NCBI RefSeq assembly: GCF_003201875.1
Contig: NZ_QJKD01000016.1
Coordinates: 56,934 to 120,933 of the forward strand
From: Hungatella effluvii
Lineage (GTDB): Bacteria; Bacillota; Clostridia; Lachnospirales; Lachnospiraceae
Reading direction: 5' to 3'
Length of the DNA: 64,000 bases
Shown: in pieces, positions 33,286 to 41,970 of the stretch
Layout: each line of letters begins with the position of its first letter
Position numbering within the stretch: the stretch's first letter is position 1
Notes under the pieces: model-generated
What the model was told of the DNA's origin: nothing
Database searches by the model: none
The model's input: the letters and a program-made list of their open reading frames with translations, nothing else
Translations under genes and position numbers: made by a program

Positions 33286-34608
33286 ATGAAAAAAGCAGGA
33301 AAACGTTTAGCGGCAATGATACTTATTTCGGCTCTGGCGGCAGCTTTAGCCGGCTGCGGGGGAAAGAGCAGCGGAGAAGGTAACGGGACGGAAAAGGCAG
33401 AGGCAAATAAGGAGGGAATTACACTTTCATTTGCATTTAATGTGGAAGACACGCCGGATAAATACGGGGTAATGGTGGAACCAATTCTGGAAGAATTTAA
33501 AGCGCTGCATCCGGAAGTGAAGGGGTTTGAGTATGTCAACTGTTCCAAGAGAACGGAGGAACAGGTAGTTACGATGATGAAAAGCGGTAAGTTTGAGGAT
33601 GTTATGACAGCGCCAATGGCTGTTTCCATCAAGGAGTATCCGAATTACTTCGCCTCCCTGGGAAATGCGGAGGAACTGAATGAGAAGTATTTTTACGGAG
33701 ACTACATGTCCTATGAAGGTCAGACGTATGCAATGCCAATCGGTGTTGTCTATGAAGGAATTTTATATAATCAGAAGGTTCTGGACAAGTATTACGGCGG
33801 AAAAGTTCCGAAGACCCTGGACGAATTAAAAGAGTGCTGCGGAATTTTAAGAGATAACGGCGTGATCCCATTCTATACCAACGCGGGTGCAAAGTGGACG
33901 ATGCGTTTCTGGGATAATCTGGCGGTTACCTGGTCAGAGGATATCAATTATGCCAACAGCATTGTGGAGACAAAAGCGCCATGGGCAGACGGAACACCGC
34001 TTAACGAAGTTCTCTCCTTTGTCGGAGAACTGGCGAAAAACGGGGAGATCGAACCGGATACGGTTACGGAGCAGTGGGATAAGTCCAAGGTTGCCATCGC
34101 CTCTGAAGAAGCGTGCTTTATGCTTACCGGCTCCTGGGCCATCCCTCAGATGAAGGATTCGGCGGAGGAACTGGGAGGAAGCCGGGATGACATTGGCTTT
34201 GCGCCATTTCCATATAAGAATGACGTGGGACCGGATAATAAGCTGAATGTAAGAGTCTCTGAGGACATCTTCGTGGTCGTGAATAAAAACAGTCCCAATG
34301 TGGAACTGGCAACTGAATTTGCAAAGTTTTTCTGTGAGAGAATTTCTTTAAACCGTGGTATGAATGAAATTATGAGAGACGGTGGAAAAGTGGTAGACGA
34401 TTTAAAGAACTTTGAAACCATGGATTATATCAACTTATACAGCGTCCCCACAAAGGATATCCGGATATCAGAGATGGCTTCCAATGCTCAGATCGACGTG
34501 TTTTCACAGGGCTCCTACATAACAAAATATGTCCTTGAACCGTGTCTGGCCGGTGGGGAACCGAATTTTGACGGATTAAATGGGGAGTGGGCTAAGAACT
34601 TTAATTAG
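33286..34608 (+). CDS. ABC transporter extracellular solute-binding lipoprotein (family 1)
   Basis: Lipoprotein of a fourth CUT1-type importer, 440 residues. Lipobox ALAGC with cysteine at residue 24, then a short Gly/Ser/Glu linker and a binding fold starting with ITLSFAFN near residue 45. AAAGGAGAAGG lies upstream. Downstream genes encode a GH1 enzyme and a GH28 protein, so the ligand is probably an oligosaccharide or glycoside. An intergenic GC-rich hairpin follows the gene. Confidence 0.92.
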   Translation: MKKAGKRLAAMILISALAAALAGCGGKSSGEGNGTEKAEANKEGITLSFAFNVEDTPDKYGVMVEPILEEFKALHPEVKGFEYVNCSKRTEEQVVTMMKSGKFEDVMTAPMAVSIKEYPNYFASLGNAEELNEKYFYGDYMSYEGQTYAMPIGVVYEGILYNQKVLDKYYGGKVPKTLDELKECCGILRDNGVIPFYTNAGAKWTMRFWDNLAVTWSEDINYANSIVETKAPWADGTPLNEVLSFVGELAKNGEIEPDTVTEQWDKSKVAIASEEACFMLTGSWAIPQMKDSAEELGGSRDDIGFAPFPYKNDVGPDNKLNVRVSEDIFVVVNKNSPNVELATEFAKFFCERISLNRGMNEIMRDGGKVVDDLKNFETMDYINLYSVPTKDIRISEMASNAQIDVFSQGSYITKYVLEPCLAGGEPNFDGLNGEWAKNFN

Positions 34609-34616
34609 TAGAGAGA

Positions 34617-34646
34617 CAGGGCCGCCGGTGTCTTCACGGCGGCCTG
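34617..34646 (+). other. GC-rich hairpin between binding protein and permease
   Basis: GGCCGCCG (34620-34627) pairs with CGGCGGCC (34637-34644) around a 9-base loop. No T-run; probably stabilises the upstream mRNA or modulates downstream expression. Confidence 0.6.
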
Positions 34647-34667
34647 ATAAAGGAAAGAGGGGCTCTG

Positions 34668-35543
34668 ATGAAATCAATAAAACGTTATAAAAGGGAAAAG
34701 ACAATATTGATTGTCAGCTTTCTTGCGATACCGCTGTTTCTGCTTCTGCTGTTTACCTTTTATCCGATTGCGGTGATGCTGATTAACAGCTTTACGGAAT
34801 GGAACGGGCTTTCGTCGCCTGAGCAGTTCGTGGGCTTTGACAACTATTTGAGAATCTTTACAACAGAAAAGTACCGTATGGTATTTAACAATGTAATCTA
34901 CTATCTGGCCGCTGGCATGATTCAGCAGATCCTGGCGCTCTATTTTGCCACACTATTCAGCAGACAACTGCGGGGAGGCGGATTCTTTAAAGGGGTTATC
35001 TTCTTCCCGTTTATCATGAATACAGTAGCGGTTACCTTTATTTTTCAGATGTTTTTTGAAATCAACGGCGGTTTCGACTCGATTCTGGCTTCCATCGGCA
35101 TGGCGGAGACAGGGCTTAAATGGATTGCAGACCCGAAGCTTGTCAAGTTTACACTGGCTTTTATCTATCTCTGGAAGAACATTGGATACAGTTTCGTGAT
35201 TTATTTAGGTTCCATGCAGTCGATTCCCAGCGATTACTACGAGGCGGCTTCCATCGATGGGGCCAATTCCTGGCAGTCCTTCTGGGCGATCACCTTCCCT
35301 GGCATGAAATCCATTATCGGCCTTCTGACGACCTTTGCGATTGTAGGGTCTGTGGCGGTTTTTGATATCCCGTATATTCTGACAAGGGGAACTAACGGGA
35401 CGAATACATTTACGACCACGTTAATAGAGACGGCTTTCCAGTACAACTTATATGGCGTGGCATGCGCCATGGCCGTACTCCTGATGATTTTCGTGGCAAT
35501 CGTTATGGCAGTGAAAAATATCGTATTCAAGGAGGATGAGTGA
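34668..35543 (+). CDS. ABC sugar transporter permease (MalF/UgpA type)
   Basis: Channel subunit, 291 residues, six membrane segments, EAA loop EAASIDGANSWQSFWAITFP. AAAGAGGGG precedes the ATG. Its stop codon overlaps the next start (TGATG), so the two permeases are coupled. No ATPase gene in this operon. Confidence 0.92.
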   Translation: MKSIKRYKREKTILIVSFLAIPLFLLLLFTFYPIAVMLINSFTEWNGLSSPEQFVGFDNYLRIFTTEKYRMVFNNVIYYLAAGMIQQILALYFATLFSRQLRGGGFFKGVIFFPFIMNTVAVTFIFQMFFEINGGFDSILASIGMAETGLKWIADPKLVKFTLAFIYLWKNIGYSFVIYLGSMQSIPSDYYEAASIDGANSWQSFWAITFPGMKSIIGLLTTFAIVGSVAVFDIPYILTRGTNGTNTFTTTLIETAFQYNLYGVACAMAVLLMIFVAIVMAVKNIVFKEDE

Positions 35544-36382
35544 TGAGTGCGAAAGTAAAAAAGAATCTCATACAGGCAGGTAAATATATTTCTCTGATTC
35601 TCATGGCTCTTGTGGTGTTTGTGCCGATCATCAGCGTCGTATTCTCCTCCTTTAAAACAAAGCTGGAGTATTTGAAAACGCCGAGGTTTACGCCCCCGGA
35701 AAGCTTTTTAAACTTCGATAACTACATAAGAGTCTTTACAGACGGCAAGATTCTGCTGGGAATGGTCAACACCGTTATCATTATTTTAGGATCGCTGGTA
35801 TTGGGACTGTTGTTCGGAACCATGACGGCTTACGTCTTAAGACGGTTTCAGTTTCCTGGACGGAAAATCATCGAGGCGGCTTATTTGATCGCATCTTTTA
35901 TACCGTCTGTAATCGTTCATCTCATTGTGTTTACCGTATTTTCAAAGATCGGGCTGGTGGATACGCTGGCGGCCCCCATAATCATTTACGCCGGTGTGGA
36001 CGTGGTGAGTCTCTACCTGTTTATGCAGTTTATCAGCCAGATTCCGTATGATCTCGATGAGGCAGCGCTATTGGAGGGCAGTTCGTATTTTGGCATTTAC
36101 AAGAGGATCATTCTGCCTCTTTTAAAACCTGCGATGATGACGGTGGCCATCTTAAAGATTACATCCATTTACAATGATTTTTACATTGCGTTTTTATACC
36201 TGCCGGGAGAAAAGAAGGCGGTTATGAGTACGATGCTTTACCGGTTTATGGGACCGTATTCTTCCCAGTGGAACGTGATCGCCGCCGGAATTCTGGTGGT
36301 TATCCTGCCGATTTTTATCATTTTCCTGATCGCCCAGAAGCACATTTACAAAGGCTTTGTGGATGGGGCGGTAAAAGCATAG
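35543..36382 (+). CDS. ABC sugar transporter permease (MalG/UgpE type)
   Basis: Second channel subunit, 279 residues, six membrane segments, EAA loop EAALLEGSSYFGIYKRIILP. The ATG at 35543 has GGAGG seven bases upstream; the in-frame GTG at 35540 is too close to that site. It completes the importer of the glycosidase operon. Confidence 0.92.
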   Translation: MSAKVKKNLIQAGKYISLILMALVVFVPIISVVFSSFKTKLEYLKTPRFTPPESFLNFDNYIRVFTDGKILLGMVNTVIIILGSLVLGLLFGTMTAYVLRRFQFPGRKIIEAAYLIASFIPSVIVHLIVFTVFSKIGLVDTLAAPIIIYAGVDVVSLYLFMQFISQIPYDLDEAALLEGSSYFGIYKRIILPLLKPAMMTVAILKITSIYNDFYIAFLYLPGEKKAVMSTMLYRFMGPYSSQWNVIAAGILVVILPIFIIFLIAQKHIYKGFVDGAVKA

Positions 36383-36397
36383 GAGAGAGGAAGCTGT

Positions 36398-37300
36398 ATG
36401 GACGTTTATCTGATTTTTGATATGGGCGGAACTTCCGTGAAGTACGCCTGCGGAGATGAGGAGGGCTGTTTAAAAGACACCGGGTCATTTCCTACGCCGT
36501 CGGATGGGCTGGAGGCGATGCTCGATGAGATGAGGCGGGTCTTTGACTCGGTAAAGGAGAAGATTACTGGTATTGCCTTAAGCTCTCCGGGAGCCGTCGA
36601 TCCTGTGAAAGGGATTGTCGGTGGAATCAGCGCGATTCCGTATATCCATGAGATTTCCCTTACTGAACGGATCAGCCGGCGGTTAGACGGACTTCCTGTC
36701 ACGATTGAGAACGATGGTAACTGTTCGGCTCTGGGAGAATTGTGGAAGGGAGCCGCGGCAGGAAAACGCAACATTGTATCCGTGGTGTGCGGCTCCGGAA
36801 TTGGCGGCTCGATCGTCATAAATGGAGCCGTCTGCAGAGGCCGGACTAATAACTGCGGAGAATTCGGAAACTGTCTGGTGAACCGTGCGGATGGTCACTA
36901 TAAAACGTGGAGTTCCTATACCATGGTAAAACAGGCGGCAAAATATACTGCGGCAACCGGAAAGAGAACGGACGGAAAAGGTCTGTTTGAACTGGCAGAG
37001 GGCGGAGATCCGCTGGCTTTACAGCTCACTGAGGAGTTTTATGAGGCCATGGCGGTTGGGCTGTTTTCCATTCAGTTTACCCTGGACACGGAATTGATCG
37101 TGTTGGGGGGCGGGATCAGCGAAGCGCCTTTTGTTATACCGGAAATCTATAAGAGAATGGAGAAAATGGCAAAAGAGGACCGGTTTGGTTTTCTGACGCC
37201 GAAGATCGTTCCCTGCCGCTTTGGCAATAAAGCAAACTTATATGGAGCGCTGTTTCACCATTTACAGGAAATGAAGCAATATAAAGTGAGGTTATTCTGA
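36398..37300 (+). CDS. ROK-family sugar kinase without the zinc motif
   Basis: A 300-residue ROK-fold protein without a DNA-binding domain, so a kinase rather than a repressor. It begins with the ATP-binding DMGGTSVKYA and has IENDGNCSALGE with the catalytic Asp, and a GGGISEAPF adenosine-binding segment. The ROK zinc-binding motif CXCGXXGC and the usual GEIGH histidine are absent: here the region reads CGEFGNCLVN. Some bacterial glycoside kinases also lack the zinc site. Positioned before GH1, it may phosphorylate the imported glycoside or the sugar released from it. Confidence 0.83.
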   Translation: MDVYLIFDMGGTSVKYACGDEEGCLKDTGSFPTPSDGLEAMLDEMRRVFDSVKEKITGIALSSPGAVDPVKGIVGGISAIPYIHEISLTERISRRLDGLPVTIENDGNCSALGELWKGAAAGKRNIVSVVCGSGIGGSIVINGAVCRGRTNNCGEFGNCLVNRADGHYKTWSSYTMVKQAAKYTAATGKRTDGKGLFELAEGGDPLALQLTEEFYEAMAVGLFSIQFTLDTELIVLGGGISEAPFVIPEIYKRMEKMAKEDRFGFLTPKIVPCRFGNKANLYGALFHHLQEMKQYKVRLF

Positions 37301-37336
37301 TTAACAATCAAATTTGGAAAATGAACGGAGGAAATC

Positions 37337-38722
37337 ATGAAATATCAATTCAACGACAATTTTTTATGGGGGGCTGCCAGCTCAGGGCCGCAGTCAGAGG
37401 GAACGTTTCCGGGAGACGGAAAAGCGGAGACGGAATGGGATTACTGGTTTAAGCAGGTGCCGGAGCAGTTTTTCGATGGAGTAGGACCTTCCGTGACCTC
37501 GGATTTTTACCACAAATATAAGGAATACGTAAAGCTGATGAAGGAAATCGGAATGAATTCCTACCGCACATCAATTCAGTGGAGCCGCATTTTTAAAGAT
37601 CGTGAGGGAACGGTCAATGAAGAAGGCGTAACGTTCTACCAGGCGGTTATTGATGAGCTTCTAAGAGAGGGGATTGAACCTGTTCTCTGCCTTCATCATT
37701 TCGATATGCCGATGTACTGGATGGAGAAGGGCGGATTTGAAAACCGTGAGACGGCCGAAGGCTTCGCGGCCTTTGCGGCTAAATGTTTTGAATTGTTTGG
37801 CGGGAAGGTAAAACGCTGGATTACCTTTAATGAACCGATTGTGATCGCTGAGGGCGGATATATCTATAAACGCCATTATCCCGCCGTTTGTGACGCAAAG
37901 AAAGCGGCGCTGGTCGGCTACCATATTCAGCTTGCCAGCAGCATGGCGGTAAGAGAATTTCGAAAGAGCGGCAGAGAGGGCAGCATCGGGATCGTACTGA
38001 ATCTGACGCCGACCTACTGCAAAGATCCGGATAACGAAGAAGACAGAAGAAGCGCGGAAATCGCGGATCTGCTCTTTAATAAATCATTCCTGGATCCATC
38101 GATCAGGGGCGAATACCCGGAAAAGCTTGTAAAGCTCCTAAAGGAAGAGGGAATCTGCCCGGAGGCAGCAGAAGAAGACTTAGAGATCATACGAAACAAC
38201 ACAGTTGATTTCCTGGGGGTAAACTATTACCATCCGAGGCGGGTCACCAGAAGGAGCACTCCATATGATGGCCCCCTGATGCCGGAAAAATACTTTGAAG
38301 AGTATACCTTTGAGGGGCAGAAAATGAACTTTTCCCGCGGTTGGGAGATCTATGAGCCGGCTATCTATGAGATCGCCGTCAATCTCCGCGATCATTATGG
38401 AAATATTCCCTGGTATATCTCGGAAAACGGGATGGGAGTGCAGGACGAGGAACAATTCCTGGATAGAAACGGTATCGTGGAAGACGATTACAGAATCGAA
38501 TTTATCCGTGACCATCTGATCTGGCTGAACAAGGCAATCGGAGAGGGATGCAACTGCTTTGGATACCATCTGTGGGCGCCATTTGACTGCTGGTCCTGGA
38601 GAAACGCGTATAAAAACAGATATGGCATGATCCGGGTGGATATTAAAAATGGCGGAGCCCTTTCAATTAAAAAATCGGGCCGGTGGTTTAAACAGGTTAC
38701 GGAAGATCATGGATTTTGTTAA
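37337..38722 (+). CDS. Glycoside hydrolase family 1 beta-glycosidase
   Basis: Retaining beta-glycosidase of 461 residues, a full-length GH1. Acid/base E166 lies in TFNEP and the nucleophile E363 in ISENG. The protein opens with FLWGAASSGPQSEG, the usual GH1 N-terminus. It cleaves beta-linked glucosides or galactosides inside the cell. Whether the substrate is phosphorylated is unclear: the adjacent ROK kinase could phosphorylate it, and SWRNAYKNRYG near the C-terminus lies where 6-phospho-glycosidases bind phosphate. There is no PTS in the window. Confidence 0.9.
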   Translation: MKYQFNDNFLWGAASSGPQSEGTFPGDGKAETEWDYWFKQVPEQFFDGVGPSVTSDFYHKYKEYVKLMKEIGMNSYRTSIQWSRIFKDREGTVNEEGVTFYQAVIDELLREGIEPVLCLHHFDMPMYWMEKGGFENRETAEGFAAFAAKCFELFGGKVKRWITFNEPIVIAEGGYIYKRHYPAVCDAKKAALVGYHIQLASSMAVREFRKSGREGSIGIVLNLTPTYCKDPDNEEDRRSAEIADLLFNKSFLDPSIRGEYPEKLVKLLKEEGICPEAAEEDLEIIRNNTVDFLGVNYYHPRRVTRRSTPYDGPLMPEKYFEEYTFEGQKMNFSRGWEIYEPAIYEIAVNLRDHYGNIPWYISENGMGVQDEEQFLDRNGIVEDDYRIEFIRDHLIWLNKAIGEGCNCFGYHLWAPFDCWSWRNAYKNRYGMIRVDIKNGGALSIKKSGRWFKQVTEDHGFC

Positions 38723-38745
38723 GAAATAAATGAGAGGTGAATCTT

Positions 38746-41040
38746 ATGGAGAAGGGACAAATGACAGAGGAACTGAAGTATCTGATTGAATTTACAAAAA
38801 TATACCGTTCGGAAACGGATAAGTATATCAGGGAGGCGAAGTGTCTCGACCGCCAGATCCGGAAAATACTCGTCCCGATGACAAAAGAGGAGAGAATCGT
38901 CGGACGGGTGAGGCATACAGTAGTGGGCTTCAGCCCCCAGTACGGTGGTCTCTATACATACTTTTTTCACAACGTGCAGGTGGAAAAAATGATGGAGCAG
39001 GCGGGAAACTGCTTAACCGAAGAGGAGCGGGAAGCGGTATGGGAGTGTTACCGGTTCTGGCAGGAGGAAAAGACGGTTAAGAAGCTGCAGCGGCGTTTTA
39101 CCGAGAAACACGGGGAACTGGAAGTCGATTATAAGCCCTATGGACCCAATATTGGTATGGATGATGTGCGTGCCCTGCCGGGGGAAAAGACGGAGGTCAT
39201 AAAAAGCCTTGGCGTCGGCTCTTATCCGACAGCCAGAATCGCACTGACGATTCCGGATGATGATAAGCTGGTGCGCATGGGGATTCCAGGATTGCGGGAA
39301 GAAGTGGAGTGTAAACGAAAGGAGAATGGAGAGAACAGTTTCTATACGGCGCTTCTAATGATGCTGGATACTGTCTGCCTTGCCGCAGACACCTACAGGC
39401 AGCAGGCAGAACGGCTGGCCGATGCAGAACCGGAATACAGGGAAGCGCTTTTAAAAACGGCTCATACCCTGAAACATATTCAGATCCAGGCGCCGGAGAA
39501 TTTCCAGGAAGGCCTTCAGCTGTACTGGCTTTACTCGGTTATTTCGGATCAGATGAATACCGGGCGCATGGATGTATTTCTGGGTGATTTATACGTGCAT
39601 GATCTGGAGGCTGGTATTCTCGATGAAGAGGGGGCCATCGCCCTGCTGACCAGTCTCTATCAGCAGTATCTGTTCATTAATAAGGTGCACGATACGAGAG
39701 TCATTATCGGCGGAAAAGGCAGAAGGAACGAGGCGAATGCCGACCGCCTGGCGCTTGCAGTCCTGGAGACCTCAAGGCGAGTGAAGGATGTGGTTCCCCA
39801 GCTTACCCTCAGATATTACAGGGGGATGAATGAGGAAGTTTTAAACAAGGCGCTTCTGGTGGTGGGAGAAGGCTGTTCCTTCCCTCTGCTTTACGGGGAT
39901 GATACCAACATTCCTGCTGTCATGAAGTTGTACGGCATTACCGAGGAGGAGGCCCAACAGTATATTCCGGCTGGATGCGGGGAGTACGTCATCGAAGCAA
40001 CCAGCACCGGGACGCCAAACTGTGGTTTCAACCTTCAGAAGGCTGTAGAACTGGTCCTTCACAACGGAGACGATGCCTATATGAAGTGCCAGGCGGGTCC
40101 GAGGACCGGGGAACCGGAAGAACTGGGGACCTTTGATCAATTCTGGGAGGCATACCGGAGACAGGTGGAACCGGAAATGCTTCGGGAAGCCTGGGGAGAG
40201 GCGGAGTGTTATTACACTGCAGCAGAAAACGCGGGTTACTTACAGCTCAGCCTTCTGATGAACGACTGCCTGGAACGCGGTAAGGCAATGCTCTCAGGCG
40301 GAGTCCGCTATATGAACGGAGCCCCCGAGATTGTGGGAATGGTGACTGCTGCGGACAGTATGACGGCAATTAAGAAGTATGTATACGACGAAAAACGGTT
40401 TACGCTCCGGCAGGTGAAAGATATGCTGGACTGCAATTTTGAAGGCTTTGAAAAGGAGCGCAGACTGTTTTTAAATGCCCCCAAATATGGGAATAATGAC
40501 CCGGAAGCCGATGCCATGGTGTTAAAGGTGTATGAACATGTGGCGAGGGCGGCTATCGAATGTACGGAGACGGTAGGACTTGACCACTACACAATTGTGA
40601 GCGTGAACAACAGCGCCAGCGCGGACTGGGGAGAGTATACGATGGCTTCCGCCTGCGGCAGGAAAGACGGAGATCCCCTGGCTAATGCCAACGGAGCCTC
40701 AATCGGAGCCGATAAGTCCGGAATTACAGCGCTTCTCCACTCCATGAGCAAGTATGATCACAGCCTCCATTCCGGCGTGATCAACAATGTGAGAATCAGC
40801 AAAGAACTGTTTCAGAATTCCTATGAAAAGGTGAAGGCTCTTGTCTGTACCTTTCTGGAAAATAACGGAACGCAGCTGAATCTGATGGTGATCGGAAGAG
40901 ATGACCTGGAAAATGCCGTTAAGCATCCGGAAGAATATCAGAATCTGATCGTCAGAATCGGCGGCTTTTCGGCCCGATTTGTGACGCTGAATCCGGTGAT
41001 ACAGAACGAGATCATCAAGAGAACTACGTTTGAAAGCTGA
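38746..41040 (+). CDS. Glycyl radical enzyme of unassigned specificity (PFL/dehydratase family)
   Basis: Oxygen-sensitive radical enzyme of 764 residues. The thiyl-radical cysteine C411 sits in PAGCGEYV with a Glu two residues later (E413), the GCxE layout of dehydratases and lyases rather than the CC of pyruvate formate-lyase. The glycyl radical residue is G740 in RIGGFSARF near the C-terminus. GCGEYV differs from the GCVE reported for glycerol and choline enzymes. GAGAGG lies before the ATG at 38746; an in-frame GTG at 38737 overlaps it. The activase follows 18 bases later. Placement among GH1, GH28 and a sugar importer suggests a radical dehydration or lyase reaction on a sugar-derived compound (inference). 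Confidence 0.88.
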   Translation: MEKGQMTEELKYLIEFTKIYRSETDKYIREAKCLDRQIRKILVPMTKEERIVGRVRHTVVGFSPQYGGLYTYFFHNVQVEKMMEQAGNCLTEEEREAVWECYRFWQEEKTVKKLQRRFTEKHGELEVDYKPYGPNIGMDDVRALPGEKTEVIKSLGVGSYPTARIALTIPDDDKLVRMGIPGLREEVECKRKENGENSFYTALLMMLDTVCLAADTYRQQAERLADAEPEYREALLKTAHTLKHIQIQAPENFQEGLQLYWLYSVISDQMNTGRMDVFLGDLYVHDLEAGILDEEGAIALLTSLYQQYLFINKVHDTRVIIGGKGRRNEANADRLALAVLETSRRVKDVVPQLTLRYYRGMNEEVLNKALLVVGEGCSFPLLYGDDTNIPAVMKLYGITEEEAQQYIPAGCGEYVIEATSTGTPNCGFNLQKAVELVLHNGDDAYMKCQAGPRTGEPEELGTFDQFWEAYRRQVEPEMLREAWGEAECYYTAAENAGYLQLSLLMNDCLERGKAMLSGGVRYMNGAPEIVGMVTAADSMTAIKKYVYDEKRFTLRQVKDMLDCNFEGFEKERRLFLNAPKYGNNDPEADAMVLKVYEHVARAAIECTETVGLDHYTIVSVNNSASADWGEYTMASACGRKDGDPLANANGASIGADKSGITALLHSMSKYDHSLHSGVINNVRISKELFQNSYEKVKALVCTFLENNGTQLNLMVIGRDDLENAVKHPEEYQNLIVRIGGFSARFVTLNPVIQNEIIKRTTFES

Positions 41041-41058
41041 CGGATAAGGGGAAGAACG

Positions 41059-41970
41059 ATGGGAATTGTATTTGATATACAGAAGTTCAGCGTACATGAC
41101 GGACCGGGTATCAGGACATCTGTTTTTTTGAAAGGCTGTAATTTGTCCTGCATCTGGTGCCACAATCCGGAATCCATAAAGAGTAAGCCGCAGCTGGCTT
41201 TTGAGAGCAGCCTGTGCATCGGATGCCGGGAATGTGAAGCGCGGTGTGAAAACCAGGCCCATGATTTCACGGATGGCGCCCACAGGATTGATTTTACCCG
41301 CTGTACCGCGTGCGGAAGCTGTGTAAAAGGCTGTCTGGCAGAGGCTCTGAAAATCTATGGGAAAGAAATGTCAGTTTCCCGGGTAATGGATGAAATCATA
41401 AGCGACAGGATCTATTACGAGCGGTCGGGAGGCGGTGTGACATTTACCGGCGGAGAGCCGACGATGCAGTTTGATTTTCTCATGGAACTGATCGGGGCGT
41501 GCCGGGGGGAGGGGATTCATGTCTGTGTGGAAACCAACGGTATTTTAAGCGATGAGAAGAGACGGCGGCTTGCAGAGACGGTGGATTTGTTTCTGATCGA
41601 CTATAAAGCCACACCCTCGGCGCTTCACAAAGAGCTGACTGGAATGGGATCGGAGGAAGTCTTAAAAACACTTGCATTCCTGGAAAAAATGGGAAGGCCA
41701 GTGATCCTGAGATGCCCCATGATCCAGGGCGTAAATGACAGCGAAAACCATTTTGCAGAGATCAGACGGATCAGAGACACATACACCAATATCAGGCAGG
41801 TGGAAATCATGGCGTACCACTCCACAGGGAGAAAGAAATGGGAGACGCTGGGAATTCCATATCGGCTGGAACAGTTAGAATCGGTCGCACCGGAGCAGAA
41901 AAAGCGATGGGAAGAAATGCTGCGGGATCAGAAAGAGAAACAGGACAGTCTGGAGGAGCAAACACAGTGA
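41059..41970 (+). CDS. Glycyl radical enzyme activating enzyme (radical SAM)
   Basis: Activase of 303 residues that installs the glycyl radical on the preceding enzyme using S-adenosylmethionine. It has the radical SAM cluster motif CNLSCIWC near residue 30 and the family FSVHDGPGIRTSVF segment before it. Two extra ferredoxin-type cluster motifs follow, CIGCRECEARC and CTACGSCVKGC, as in activases of dehydratase-type glycyl radical enzymes. The GGVTFTGGEP segment binds SAM. Its stop overlaps the GTG start of the GH28 gene by four bases. Confidence 0.93.
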   Translation: MGIVFDIQKFSVHDGPGIRTSVFLKGCNLSCIWCHNPESIKSKPQLAFESSLCIGCRECEARCENQAHDFTDGAHRIDFTRCTACGSCVKGCLAEALKIYGKEMSVSRVMDEIISDRIYYERSGGGVTFTGGEPTMQFDFLMELIGACRGEGIHVCVETNGILSDEKRRRLAETVDLFLIDYKATPSALHKELTGMGSEEVLKTLAFLEKMGRPVILRCPMIQGVNDSENHFAEIRRIRDTYTNIRQVEIMAYHSTGRKKWETLGIPYRLEQLESVAPEQKKRWEEMLRDQKEKQDSLEEQTQ

